A stretch of DNA of 54,184 nucleotides from an uncultured Clostridia bacterium (GTDB lineage: Bacteria; Bacillota; Clostridia; Oscillospirales; Ruminococcaceae), in assembly GCA_947625915.1 (NCBI GenBank), contig CANQPX010000011.1, positions 1-54,184 on the forward strand, in the 5' to 3' direction. Position 1 is the first letter of the stretch; every line of letters starts with the position of its first letter. Position numbers and translations under genes: made by a program. Below, piece by piece: positions 1 through 8,146 of the stretch. The notes under the pieces were generated by a model that was not told the origin of the DNA, did not search any database, and saw only the letters and a program-made list of their open reading frames with translations.

Positions 1-144
1 AAACGAACTGCGTTCGTTTCGGCGACAAGGGGTCTAGACGAATGCGAAGCATCCGTTTTTCCCTTAGACCCCACCAACGCGGCTGCGCTGGACCAGCTTT
101 TCAATTTTGCGCTGCGCGCAAAATTGTTAAAATTTTTTCCACAG
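1..144 (+). repeat. Hairpin-rich intergenic element, copy 1 (left-truncated by window)
   Basis: This is the right part of the repeat family described at 2921-3299, in the same orientation. It shows the conserved CCAACGCGGCTGCGCTGG-like stem followed by the CAATTTTGCGC/GCGCAAAATTG hairpin and a degenerate right end (ttttttccacag). Two small inserted palindromes are visible, at 1-19 (AAACGAAC/GTTCGTTT arms) and near 39-60 (ACGAATGC/GCATCCGT arms). It lies downstream of oadB. No open frame is preserved between copies, so I treat it as non-coding. Confidence 0.85.
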
Positions 145-185
145 AATAAGTTTCCCTCGTCATAAAGGCGAGGGGAACTGTTCTG
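142..185 (-). terminator. Hairpin downstream of oadB
   Basis: The arms at 149-159 and 169-179 pair over 11 positions with one G-T, and an outer CAGAA/TTCTG pair extends the stem to 142-185. On the minus strand it follows the oadB stop closely. It lacks a clean U tract, so the terminator role is inferred from position. It abuts the right end of repeat copy 1. Confidence 0.5.
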
Positions 186-196
186 AAATATACTTT

Positions 197-1387
197 TTAA
201 ATTATGCTGAGCAATACGCCCGCTGCAACAGCCGAGCCGATAACGCCTGCAACGTTCGGTCCCATAGCGTGCATGAGCAGGAAATTCGTGGGATTTTCGC
301 TTGCTCCCACTTTCTGGGAAACTCTCGCCGCCATAGGTACTGCGGATACGCCCGCCGAACCGATGAGGGGATTTACTTTGCCCTTTGTGGCAACGTACAT
401 AAGTTTTCCGAAAAGAACGCCTGCGGCAGTTCCGATAGAGAATGCGATAACGCCAAGGATTATGACTTTTGCAAATGAAAGGTTCAGTATCTTGTCTGCC
501 TGAGTTGTTGCACCAACGGAAACACCAAGGAAGATCGTAACTATATTCATAAGCGCGTTCTGTGCAGTCTCAACAAGACGCTGGCAAACGCCGCTTTCTT
601 TGAGAAGATTTCCCAGCATGAGCATACCGACAAGGGGAGCAGCGGAAGGAACGAGCAGGGAAATTACTATCGTTACGGCAATTGGGAAAATTATCTTTTC
701 GGTTCTGGAAACAGTTCTGAGCTGTTCCATAACAACGGAGCGTTCTTTCTTTGTGGTAAGGAGTTTCATGATAGGCGGTTGGATAATGGGAACGAGAGCC
801 ATGTAAGTGTAAGCCGCCAGTGCAATGGTACCTGTGTCGATAGTGTCTGTAGGTTTCAGCAGCTTACTGGAAACGTAGATAGCCGTAGGACCGTCCGCGC
901 CGCCTATGATAGCGATAGAACCCGCTTCCGTAGGTGACATTCCGAGCAGAGCCGCGCCGATAAAGGTGAAGAAAATTCCCGCCTGAGCGGCAGCACCGAG
1001 GAGAAAGCTTTTCGGATTTGCGATAAGGGGAGAGAAGTCGGTCATAGTACCTATCCCGAGGAAGATGAGCGGCGGGTAAAGCTGCAATTTTACGCCCAGA
1101 TACAGCAGGTCGAGCAGACCGCCGTTGGTGAGGACGTTCAGTACGTCGATATGCCCCTCCTCGTTGATAATGAACAGATCCGGGTTATAAAGTCCCGAAA
1201 GGGGCAGGTTCGTTAAAAGCATACCGAAAGAGATCGGGAGCAGCAGCAGCGGCTCGAAATTCTTTGCGATCGCAAGATACATAAACACGAAAGAAATAAG
1301 TATCATCACTATTTCTTTCCAACCGATGGCGGCAAATCCGCTTGTTGCCGCAAGTTCGGTTATGGCGTCCTTAAAAACTTCAAACAT
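197..1387 (-). CDS. oadB: Sodium-pump decarboxylase beta subunit (oxaloacetate/methylmalonyl-CoA/glutaconyl-CoA type)
   Basis: The 396-residue hydrophobic protein carries the family signature GGADGPTAIYVSSKL near residue 165 and many membrane helices, matching the OadB/MmdB/GcdB beta subunit in length and order. This subunit couples decarboxylation of carboxybiotin to export of Na+ across the membrane. It lies 47 bp after oadG on the same strand, so the two form one unit. The alpha (carboxyltransferase) and biotin-carrier genes are not in the window: downstream is a repeat copy. Which acid is decarboxylated cannot be told from beta and gamma alone. Confidence 0.93.
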   Translation of the reverse strand: MFEVFKDAITELAATSGFAAIGWKEIVMILISFVFMYLAIAKNFEPLLLLPISFGMLLTNLPLSGLYNPDLFIINEEGHIDVLNVLTNGGLLDLLYLGVKLQLYPPLIFLGIGTMTDFSPLIANPKSFLLGAAAQAGIFFTFIGAALLGMSPTEAGSIAIIGGADGPTAIYVSSKLLKPTDTIDTGTIALAAYTYMALVPIIQPPIMKLLTTKKERSVVMEQLRTVSRTEKIIFPIAVTIVISLLVPSAAPLVGMLMLGNLLKESGVCQRLVETAQNALMNIVTIFLGVSVGATTQADKILNLSFAKVIILGVIAFSIGTAAGVLFGKLMYVATKGKVNPLIGSAGVSAVPMAARVSQKVGASENPTNFLLMHAMGPNVAGVIGSAVAAGVLLSII

Positions 1388-1434
1388 TTGGCTCGTTTTC
1401 CTTTCTGAGTAGATTTATATTAATTGTGCAGCCG

Positions 1435-1818
1435 TCAAAACGGTTTTACAGCTTCGGCGCGTGCGGCGGCAGCCCATGCATTTCCTGCGGAAACACCTGA
1501 AGCGGCGCGAACGGATCTTACGCGGTAAGTTTTTCCGTCAGCCGCGCTCATCATTGCAACTGCTGCGGAAATAACAGCGATCACTTCGTCGTCTTCGGAA
1601 GAAACAGCAGGCTGAACAGGTGCGGCAGGCTGTAACTTTACCGCTGCGGCAGGCGGAGCGGAAGTTTTAGCGGCGGGCTTGTTCTTTTGGTTCATTTTCT
1701 TGAAGAACGCTCCGATAAGGCTTATAAACGCTATCAGGAGCACCAATCCGAGGAAAACTACCACCAGTCCCGTAATTACCACGGCAAACACATAAGAAAG
1801 TTCCATTTGCATATTCAT
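1435..1818 (-). CDS. oadG: Sodium-pump decarboxylase gamma subunit (OadG family)
   Basis: The 127-residue protein has one N-terminal membrane helix (about residues 9-38), a K-rich juxtamembrane stretch, an Ala/Pro-rich linker and a C-terminal segment beginning EDDEVIAVISAAVA, the usual clostridial OadG layout. The gamma subunit holds the complex together at the membrane. AAGGAG precedes the ATG. It is the first gene of a two-gene unit with oadB and has a consensus promoter at 1850-1878. Confidence 0.85.
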   Translation of the reverse strand: MNMQMELSYVFAVVITGLVVVFLGLVLLIAFISLIGAFFKKMNQKNKPAAKTSAPPAAAVKLQPAAPVQPAVSSEDDEVIAVISAAVAMMSAADGKTYRVRSVRAASGVSAGNAWAAAARAEAVKPF

Positions 1819-1849
1819 AGAAAGATCTCCTTAAATCAATATATAATTT

Positions 1850-1878
1850 ATTATAGCTTATTTCTGATAAATTTGCAA
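1850..1878 (-). promoter_or_regulatory. Sigma-A-type promoter of oadG-oadB
   Basis: On the minus strand TTGCAA (1873-1878) and TATAAT (1850-1855) are separated by 17 bp, followed by a short leader and the AAGGAG site of oadG. Confidence 0.75.
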
Positions 1879-2007
1879 TATATTTTTTGATAAAAAAATC
1901 ACTTTTTATAGCATATTTTTAGGAATATTTGTGAACGCGCACATTGCAGCATACCCGCAGACGGGTTAACATAAATTTCAACAAAAATACATAATATTCT
2001 ACTATTA

Positions 2008-2036
2008 ATGACATAAAAAATGCGATATAGTGATAT
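2008..2036 (+). promoter_or_regulatory. Possible promoter of the MscS-family gene
   Basis: ATGACA (2008-2013) and TGATAT (2031-2036) are 17 bp apart, about 28 bp before the mscS start codon. The -10 is a weak match, so this is tentative. Confidence 0.4.
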
Positions 2037-2063
2037 TATTAAATTACCGGAAGGAGAAATGAT

Positions 2064-2870
2064 ATGAAATATTTTGAAAGTATCATTCAGAACGTTGTGA
2101 ACTTCATTCCCACGCTTCTCATAGCGATAGTCATTTACATTGTGGGGTCTTTTCTCAATAAGCTGATACTTAACCTTTTTGCCAAAGGCGTTGAGCACAG
2201 CAAAATGGATAAGACCGTTCAGAAATTTTTATCCTCTGTGATAAAAATAGTTATCACCGCTCTTGTTCTTATAATAGTACTTAGTGTTCTGGGAATACCT
2301 ATGACTTCCATAATCACTGTACTTGGTACGGCGGGCGTTGCGGTAGGTCTTGCATTGAAAGACAGCCTTTCAAATGTTGCAGGCGGCGTGCTGCTGCTTG
2401 TCAACCGCACCATTAAAGTCGGTGATTACGTTGAGATCGGCGCATATGCGGGTATCGTTGAAGAAGTTTCCATACTTTTTACAAAGATCGTCACACTTGA
2501 CAATAAGGATATCTACATTCCGAACGGCGTTGTTTCCACATCATCGTTAGTGAACTACAGTTCGGAAAGTGACCGTCGGGTCGACCTTGTGTTCGGCATT
2601 TCCTACGGCAGCGATCACAATAAAGCCATGGAAGCCATTAAAAGCGTTATAAATGCTCACCCGTTCATCAACAAAGAAAAGGATATTTTTGTCAGAATAA
2701 GCGAACTTTCTTCAAGTTCCGTAAATATCACCGTTCGCGTCTGGACGGAAAACGCTCACTACTGGGACGTTTACTTTGACCTTATCCAACAGGTGAAAGA
2801 AAAGTTTGATGAAGAGGGCATAAAGATACCATACGATCAGCTTGACGTTCACGTTATCGAAAATAAATAA
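2064..2870 (+). CDS. mscS: Small-conductance mechanosensitive channel (MscS family)
   Basis: The 268-residue protein has three N-terminal membrane helices, the pore-lining Gly/Ala-rich TM3 (GTAGVAVGLALKDSLSNVAGG, about residues 92-112, split here only for description) and the beta domain starting with the IKVGDYVEIG motif. It opens under membrane tension to release solutes on hypo-osmotic shock. AAGGAG sits 8 bp before the ATG. It is a single gene, ending at the first of two identical terminator hairpins that flank repeat copy 2. Confidence 0.93.
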   Translation: MKYFESIIQNVVNFIPTLLIAIVIYIVGSFLNKLILNLFAKGVEHSKMDKTVQKFLSSVIKIVITALVLIIVLSVLGIPMTSIITVLGTAGVAVGLALKDSLSNVAGGVLLLVNRTIKVGDYVEIGAYAGIVEEVSILFTKIVTLDNKDIYIPNGVVSTSSLVNYSSESDRRVDLVFGISYGSDHNKAMEAIKSVINAHPFINKEKDIFVRISELSSSSVNITVRVWTENAHYWDVYFDLIQQVKEKFDEEGIKIPYDQLDVHVIENK

Positions 2871-2889
2871 GAGTAATAAAAGCAAAGAA

Positions 2890-2919
2890 GATCGGCGGAT
2901 GGAACTCCATCCGCCGATC
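2890..2919. terminator. Terminator hairpin, left copy of a 31-bp direct repeat
   Basis: GATCGGCGGATGG and CCATCCGCCGATC form a perfect 13-bp stem with loop AACT, 19 bp after the mscS stop. The same 31 bp recur at 3300-3330. This copy has no U tract because the repeat element begins immediately after it. Confidence 0.8.
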
Positions 2920-2920
2920 G

Positions 2921-3299
2921 CAGCTTGTTGATAAATATAGTATAGTTTGTTGTCAAGCAACGGATTTTTTTATAAAAACAAATTGCTCTTTATTGCAAAA
3001 CAGCTCACCGGGCTGTTTTGCAAGGCATAAATTATAATAGCCGTTAATGCCAAGGGGAACGCTCTCAAACAAACGAAGTTTGTTTTTGCAGAAGCGTTCC
3101 CCTCTTGCCGCTTACAGCGGAAACGACGCTTGCGTCGTTTTATTCACACCCTTTGCAGAGGCGCCTTCGTAAGGGGAATTTCGCGCTCTGCGGAGCGCGA
3201 CAAGGGCTTCGCCCCTTGACCCCACCAGCGCGGCTGCGCTGGACCAGCTTTTCAATTTTGCGCTGCGCGCAAAATTGTTAAAAACTTTTTCGACAGACT
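2921..3299 (+). repeat. Hairpin-rich intergenic element, copy 2 (complete, flanked by duplicated terminators)
   Basis: This 379-bp copy fills the convergent gap between mscS and the giant repeat protein. In order it has a left end CAGCTTGTTGATAAA, a 12-bp hairpin TTGCAAAACAGC/GCTGTTTTGCAA, a GGGGAACGCTCT stem (interrupted by a small palindrome at 3067-3085), another inserted palindrome at 3121-3140, a GCGCTCtgcgGAGCGC stem, GGGGCTTCGCCCC, CCAGCGC/GCGCTGG, CAATTTTGCGC/GCGCAAAATTG and the right end CTTTTTCGACAGACT. Its ends are inverted copies of each other, and it is bracketed by 31-bp direct repeats of a terminator hairpin. Confidence 0.9.
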
Positions 3300-3337
3300 G
3301 ATCGGCGGATGGAACTCCATCCGCCGATCGTGTTTTT
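3300..3337 (-). terminator. Terminator hairpin, right copy (serves the minus-strand gene)
   Basis: The stem at 3300-3312 and 3317-3329 is identical to 2890-2919. It lies just downstream of the stop codon of the minus-strand giant gene. On the plus strand it is followed by a T run (3333-3338), so it could act in both directions. Confidence 0.8.
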
Positions 3338-6300
3338 TATGAAAGTTTGTTTCCGCATTCCGCACAGAATTTTGCGTTCGGACTTGTGATCTTTGCACCG
3401 CATTGATCGCAGAAACGTATTTTGCCCTTTTCGGCATTTTCTTCTGCGGCTGCGGTTTCTGCAAGATGTTCCGGAGCAGCTGCGGAGATCTCCTCTGTTT
3501 TGGGAACTTCGGCAGCCTCTGCGTCCTGCGTTTCAGCAGCGACAGGTGCTTCTTCTGCGGCGGGAACTTCCTCCTCCTGCTTTGCTGCCGGAGCAGGCGG
3601 CTCAACAGGTACAGCGTTCTGCATGGCTTTTTCCTGAACGGCATTTTCGAGAAGTTCCTTCATATGCTCTGCCGAACGTTTATCATGGATAAAGCATATC
3701 AGCGATGTAAGCACTTTCGCAACGTTCTCAACGATATTTTTGTTGAGCGAGTTGGGAAGATCGGTGGAGTTTCCGTTCCTTTCAACAAGTGTAAGAACAG
3801 AGGACATAAGGGTTTTCTTTGCTTGGAAAGAAGTTATGTCGTCAATTTTTATCCTGTTCATAACGCCCTTTGAATATATGTACATATAGTCTGTGGTAAG
3901 TGTGAAGCTGTCACCGTTGTTTCCCTCATGGAGAAGGATAGGCAGTTCATATCTTCCCGGAGAAATATATGTATCGCAGGCTGCTTCGTATTTATTGTGG
4001 AAAAGGTTCGACAATGTGGGAACGCACAGATGTATTGCTGTAACGTTGAATTCGTCCATTTTTCCGCTGAGGTGCCAGATGTAATCATTTGCCTCGGTCT
4101 TTCTGATAGAAGCGATATGTGCGTCAAGAGCGTCGATGTAACGGTTCTTTGCGTTCTCATCAAGCGGCATGGTATTGAGTTTTCTGATAAGTTCGGCGGA
4201 TTTTTTTGCTGTAAGGGATTCGATATTTCCGCAAAGTTCGCGTACTTCCTTATCTGCGATCTCGGAAAGCGCCCTTTCGATCCTGCGTACATAATTTTGT
4301 TTAAGGTCGGCAGGACAGCCGTGACCGTATTCCTGTATTTTTATCTGTGCTTGGATAAGCTGTTCCTTATCCATATCTTCCGCACCGTTAACAAAGGAAT
4401 CAAGTTCCTGCCTGTGCAGTTCGAGTATGCGTCTGTCGATCCTGTCGATATAGTCGGCGGTCTTTTCGGGAGAATAATTTCCTGAAGAAAGTTCATTCTT
4501 GACAGCTTCGGCTTTTTCAAGATCGTATTCATCGATATTTCCTGCGATCCTGTCGATCTTTTCGGTCTCGATAGCGTCTTCGCGGCGGTCGGCGGCTTCC
4601 ATGCTGCGTTCGTAAAGTTCCTCGCCGATCTCGCCGCGTTTTTCTTCGGCATTTCTGCGGAACTCGGCAAGCTGTTCAGCCGACATATCGGAAGTGCTTT
4701 CGATAACTTTTCTGTAATCGGCGACTTTGATGGCGGATATCCTGTTATTGATGGAGCCGACATATTTTTCTGAAACGGGAGCATATTTTTCCGTTCCGAG
4801 GATAGTTTCTTTGAGTTTTTCGAGTTCGGGGATATCCTTTTTCTCGCTCAGATCGCCGCAAAGCTTATCCAGTTCGAGGATAAGGAGTTCCTGTTCTCTT
4901 TCTTCGATCTTCTTGAAATAAACTGCGGTGAATTCCTTGTCATAATTTTCGCTGTCAAGTTTTGTTTTGAGTTCATCGAGTTCGGGCTGTTCCATTGAGA
5001 ATATGTATTTGCATAGTTCGGCAAGCTCGGAGTTTTTGAGTTCAACGATCCTCTGGGCGATGCCGTCGAGGTATTTTTCTTTAAGCTGCGGATCGTAGTC
5101 CTTATCGGAAGTAAGGATAGTTTCCTTGAGTTTGTCGAGTTCTTCCTGCGACATAGAACCTATGCCGGAGCACATATCATCGAGTTCTTCGTTGAGGATA
5201 TCCTTTTCGCGCTGTTCGACTTTTGCGATATACGGTTCAACGATCTCATCGCTGAATCTGCCGTATTCTATAGCGTGTTTCATAGCTTCAAGCTGCTCTG
5301 CCGAAGCGAATTCCACGCCGTCGAAAACTTTTGCCGCTTCGTTTGCTTCATAGTTATTGAGCGCGTCGGTAAGAGTTTTTATCGGACCGTAAGTGAGGTG
5401 ACCGGGATAACTGTTGTCGGAAAGCTTTTTGATAAGTTCTTCAAGCTGTTCTCTGCCAAGATCCTCGTAATTTTTCATAAGTCCGTCGATCTCGGCGCGG
5501 GTGTTGTTTTCTTTTATTTCTATAACTTTATTGCGGTAGTGATCCGCTATCGCCGCATCGTATCTTCCGGAATTGATAGAATCCATTACCTTATCGAGCT
5601 GTGCAGCGGTAAGTTTTTCGGGATCTCTCAGCATAGCTTCCAGTTCATTTTTCTGAGCCGTATCGGAAGCGTCCTTGATCCTTGACATAAAAGGTTTTAC
5701 GACTGCTTCGGGGTAATCGTATTCCGAGATCTCCTGACGGAGAGCGGCTATTTCTCCCAGAGTCATGACGGGAAGGCTGAGGCAGCACTGTTCCAGCGAA
5801 GATGTCTGAACGACATTGAGCGCAAGGTTGACTTTAACGAGATATTTTGCCTTTGTATCTTCATCGAGAGTAGTGTTCTGGATATTTTCCATAAGGAATT
5901 GGAGTTCCGATTCGCTGAGAGCGGAAAGGTTACGGCAAAGATCGCGGACGTAAACTTCGTTCTTTACCGCAAGTTTCATTTCCTCGGGAGTATTGAACAG
6001 AGTGCCGTTGAAAGTGCGGCGTTCTTTGTCGAGGATATCGATATGTTCATCGAGTTCGGTTATGTATTCGCGGTTGGAAAGCTGATATTTTTCGGCTACT
6101 TTTATCAGCTGATCCCTGAGTATGCAGGACTGATCGTATCCTGCACAGAATCTGCCCTGTTCATCGAAACTTTCATCGAGAATGTAGTCGTTGAGGATGA
6201 TATTTTCCATTTCCTCCTCGTCAACGGGAGAAAGCTGCCAGAAATCGGCGATCTTTTTCAGGTTATCCGCTTCATCGGGATATTTTTTCATTGCATAGTA

Positions 6301-7401
6301 GAATATCCTGTAGTCGGTGGGTTTATGGGCTGCAAGTTCTTCAATGACAAATTTTTCCTCATCACCGTCATAATTGCCCTGTTCAAGTCTGCGTATGCCG
6401 TTTTTGTAGAAGTCTGCGTCTCCCGCGTCATATCCTACATCGTCACTGTTTTCGGACTCTTTATATTCCGCAGTAACGGCGTCTATGAAAGCAAGCTTTA
6501 TGGCGTCGATGTCCTCATTTCCGCAGGTCTTTCCGAGGGCAGCGATCCTTGAAGCAACATCGCTGCCGTTTATAACGGGGGAATAATATTTCTTTGCGAA
6601 TTCGTCCTTGGAGAGAGCGATACCGTTCTTTTTAAGTGCTTCTGCGGTAAGGTCAAGGATAAAGTCGAGTTCGGAAAAATCATATCCTGTAAGTTCGAGC
6701 ATCTCGGAGTTCTGGGAAAACGTTTCCATAATGCTGTCAATGTCGGCAAAGAATGATTCTATAGTGATAGATCTTGTAGTTTTTGCATCTATTGCCACTT
6801 CATCGCCGAAAAGGGAGAAATTTATGGTTTTTGCTCCCGAAAGATCGGGCAAAGAAGCGCAGCATTCCTTAAAGAACTCTTCCAAGCGTTCGCCGATATA
6901 TTTTTTATCGACCGATATGATATTTCCCGGCGCAGATGATTTCCAGAAGAAGTTGTTATTATATTTTTTGAAATGAAGAACTCTGTTTGTCAGCGGAGTT
7001 ACAGGGGCATATCTTTTGCCCTTTTCGCGCATATAGTCCTCATTTACGATAATTGTGTCATTTTTTCCGTTTATCATCCATTCTTCCGAGAGGAAAGCGT
7101 CCTCCGCTAAAAGGTCGGAGATGTAGATAAAGCCGTTTTGCTCGGCAATGCTGCGGGCTTCCATAAGATTGAAAGCCGACCAGTCATCGCCGTTATCCGA
7201 CATCAGCAGCATATCCGCCATACGGCAGATGCAAAGAGCGTTGCTGTGGGCTTCTTCATCGCTGCAAAGCGAGATAAGTTCCCCGCGTACAAACGGGTGG
7301 CATATGAGTTTATTTTCACCTGAAAAATACTTTTCCTCGAATTTTTCGGGAAATTCGGTACATTTTTCCTTAAAGGTGTCATAATCTTTAAATATTTCCA
7401 A
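3337..7401 (-). CDS. Giant helical-repeat protein with PH-like and C-terminal zinc-ribbon domains
   Basis: I do not recognise a named family for this protein of about 1354 residues. The N-terminal 480 residues are mixed and unassigned. Roughly residues 480-1110 hold about twelve degenerate repeats of 45-48 residues. Each reads approximately ELxxLCxxI..MSxEELxxLKxxL..YDxxLxxxYxxxIxxR, two or three helices per unit. Next comes a beta-rich PH-like segment (near YELPILLHEGNNGDSFTLT), then an Ala/Pro/Glu linker and a terminal zinc ribbon with CDQC and CAEC. There is no signal peptide or membrane helix. I chose the TTG at 7401 because GGGGGA lies 6 bp upstream; the in-frame TTG at 7419 has no ribosome binding site. 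It is a single gene with its own promoter and a palindrome over the -35. An intracellular scaffold role is only inference. Confidence 0.8.
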   Translation of the reverse strand: MEIFKDYDTFKEKCTEFPEKFEEKYFSGENKLICHPFVRGELISLCSDEEAHSNALCICRMADMLLMSDNGDDWSAFNLMEARSIAEQNGFIYISDLLAEDAFLSEEWMINGKNDTIIVNEDYMREKGKRYAPVTPLTNRVLHFKKYNNNFFWKSSAPGNIISVDKKYIGERLEEFFKECCASLPDLSGAKTINFSLFGDEVAIDAKTTRSITIESFFADIDSIMETFSQNSEMLELTGYDFSELDFILDLTAEALKKNGIALSKDEFAKKYYSPVINGSDVASRIAALGKTCGNEDIDAIKLAFIDAVTAEYKESENSDDVGYDAGDADFYKNGIRRLEQGNYDGDEEKFVIEELAAHKPTDYRIFYYAMKKYPDEADNLKKIADFWQLSPVDEEEMENIILNDYILDESFDEQGRFCAGYDQSCILRDQLIKVAEKYQLSNREYITELDEHIDILDKERRTFNGTLFNTPEEMKLAVKNEVYVRDLCRNLSALSESELQFLMENIQNTTLDEDTKAKYLVKVNLALNVVQTSSLEQCCLSLPVMTLGEIAALRQEISEYDYPEAVVKPFMSRIKDASDTAQKNELEAMLRDPEKLTAAQLDKVMDSINSGRYDAAIADHYRNKVIEIKENNTRAEIDGLMKNYEDLGREQLEELIKKLSDNSYPGHLTYGPIKTLTDALNNYEANEAAKVFDGVEFASAEQLEAMKHAIEYGRFSDEIVEPYIAKVEQREKDILNEELDDMCSGIGSMSQEELDKLKETILTSDKDYDPQLKEKYLDGIAQRIVELKNSELAELCKYIFSMEQPELDELKTKLDSENYDKEFTAVYFKKIEEREQELLILELDKLCGDLSEKKDIPELEKLKETILGTEKYAPVSEKYVGSINNRISAIKVADYRKVIESTSDMSAEQLAEFRRNAEEKRGEIGEELYERSMEAADRREDAIETEKIDRIAGNIDEYDLEKAEAVKNELSSGNYSPEKTADYIDRIDRRILELHRQELDSFVNGAEDMDKEQLIQAQIKIQEYGHGCPADLKQNYVRRIERALSEIADKEVRELCGNIESLTAKKSAELIRKLNTMPLDENAKNRYIDALDAHIASIRKTEANDYIWHLSGKMDEFNVTAIHLCVPTLSNLFHNKYEAACDTYISPGRYELPILLHEGNNGDSFTLTTDYMYIYSKGVMNRIKIDDITSFQAKKTLMSSVLTLVERNGNSTDLPNSLNKNIVENVAKVLTSLICFIHDKRSAEHMKELLENAVQEKAMQNAVPVEPPAPAAKQEEEVPAAEEAPVAAETQDAEAAEVPKTEEISAAAPEHLAETAAAEENAEKGKIRFCDQCGAKITSPNAKFCAECGNKLS

Positions 7402-7437
7402 CGGTATTCCCCCGATCAAATAAAAATATACAATATA

Positions 7438-7466
7438 ATGATACCAATTTATTCAGTAAATGTCAA
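7438..7466 (-). promoter_or_regulatory. Promoter of the giant repeat-protein gene
   Basis: TTGACA (7461-7466) and TATCAT (7438-7443) on the minus strand are 17 bp apart and precede the TTG start by about 37 bp. Confidence 0.75.
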
Positions 7467-7477
7467 GGACATTTACT
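7455..7477. promoter_or_regulatory. Perfect palindrome overlapping the -35 (candidate operator)
   Basis: AGTAAATGTC and GACATTTACT are perfect 10-bp arms around AAG, covering the -35 hexamer at 7461-7466. The position is that of a repressor site; the regulator is unknown. Confidence 0.6.
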
Positions 7478-7551
7478 CACTTTTGACATTTTATAAAAGA
7501 TTTTAAACGTTTAGTACAGCACTTTGACGGCTGGCGGGAAATGCTTATGTG

Positions 7552-7573
7552 AAAATGCCGCATTATTTCGGCA
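7552..7573 (-). terminator. Terminator of the SGNH hydrolase / DUF4358 unit
   Basis: TGCCG/CGGCA arms (7556-7560, 7569-7573) lie 9 bp after the lipoprotein stop and are followed on the minus strand by TTTTC. The stem is short. Confidence 0.5.
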
Positions 7574-7581
7574 GGAGCCGA

Positions 7582-8112
7582 TCAAATGAGGTTTTCTATG
7601 ATCTCTTTTGCGGCTGCGTTGTCGGAACAGATAGTGAGGATCACCCAGTTATCTTTTTGGATAATTTCTGCGTCCTCGAGTTTGTAGACTTCATCGGGAG
7701 TATAGTCGGTGTAAAGCGCGGTCTGGCTCTCAAGTCTTTTGCGGGCTGCTTCTGCGCCTGCGCCCGCGTTGTCCGCGTCGGTAAATCTGAATACAGCCAG
7801 TTCGTCGGGATATGCACCGCTGCCACATACGAAAACAGCCATATCTTCCACCGTGGAAGCGTCTATATCGTAGAACGGACCTATGTCGTCAACGGTCTTT
7901 TCTACGGGAGACTGTAACTCGATGCTGTTCATCACTGCCGCTGCGATATCTGCGGCGGAGACGTTTTCGTCGGATTCGGTATCGGAAAGCACGGTTTCGG
8001 AGTCCTGTACAACGGGAGTCCCGTTTGCGGGTACCGATCCTCCTTGGTCGGTGCTTTTGCAGGCTGCAAGCAGGAGCGCGGCTGCGGCTGTGATAATGAT
8101 ATATTTTTTCAT
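7582..8112 (-). CDS. DUF4358-like lipoprotein
   Basis: The 176-residue precursor starts with a lipoprotein signal peptide ending in the lipobox LLAAC (Cys18). A Ser/Asp-rich linker precedes a compact C-terminal domain of about 110 residues with the ending DNWVILTICSDNAAAKEIIENLI-like pattern typical of DUF4358, a family without known activity. AAAGGA sits 9 bp before the ATG. It follows the SGNH hydrolase gene by 34 bp, so the two are probably co-transcribed. Such lipoproteins often neighbour cell-surface O-acyl modification genes in Clostridia (family knowledge); here only the SGNH partner is present. Confidence 0.7.
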   Translation of the reverse strand: MKKYIIITAAAALLLAACKSTDQGGSVPANGTPVVQDSETVLSDTESDENVSAADIAAAVMNSIELQSPVEKTVDDIGPFYDIDASTVEDMAVFVCGSGAYPDELAVFRFTDADNAGAGAEAARKRLESQTALYTDYTPDEVYKLEDAEIIQKDNWVILTICSDNAAAKEIIENLI

Positions 8113-8146
8113 GAATGATCTTCCTTTCAGAATTATTTATAAGAAA

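Noticed and set aside
3393-7384. Many long plus-strand and other-frame ORFs opposite the giant repeat gene
   Set aside because: They are antisense or frame-shifted shadows of a coding region with strong amino-acid periodicity; none has an RBS or recognisable domain.
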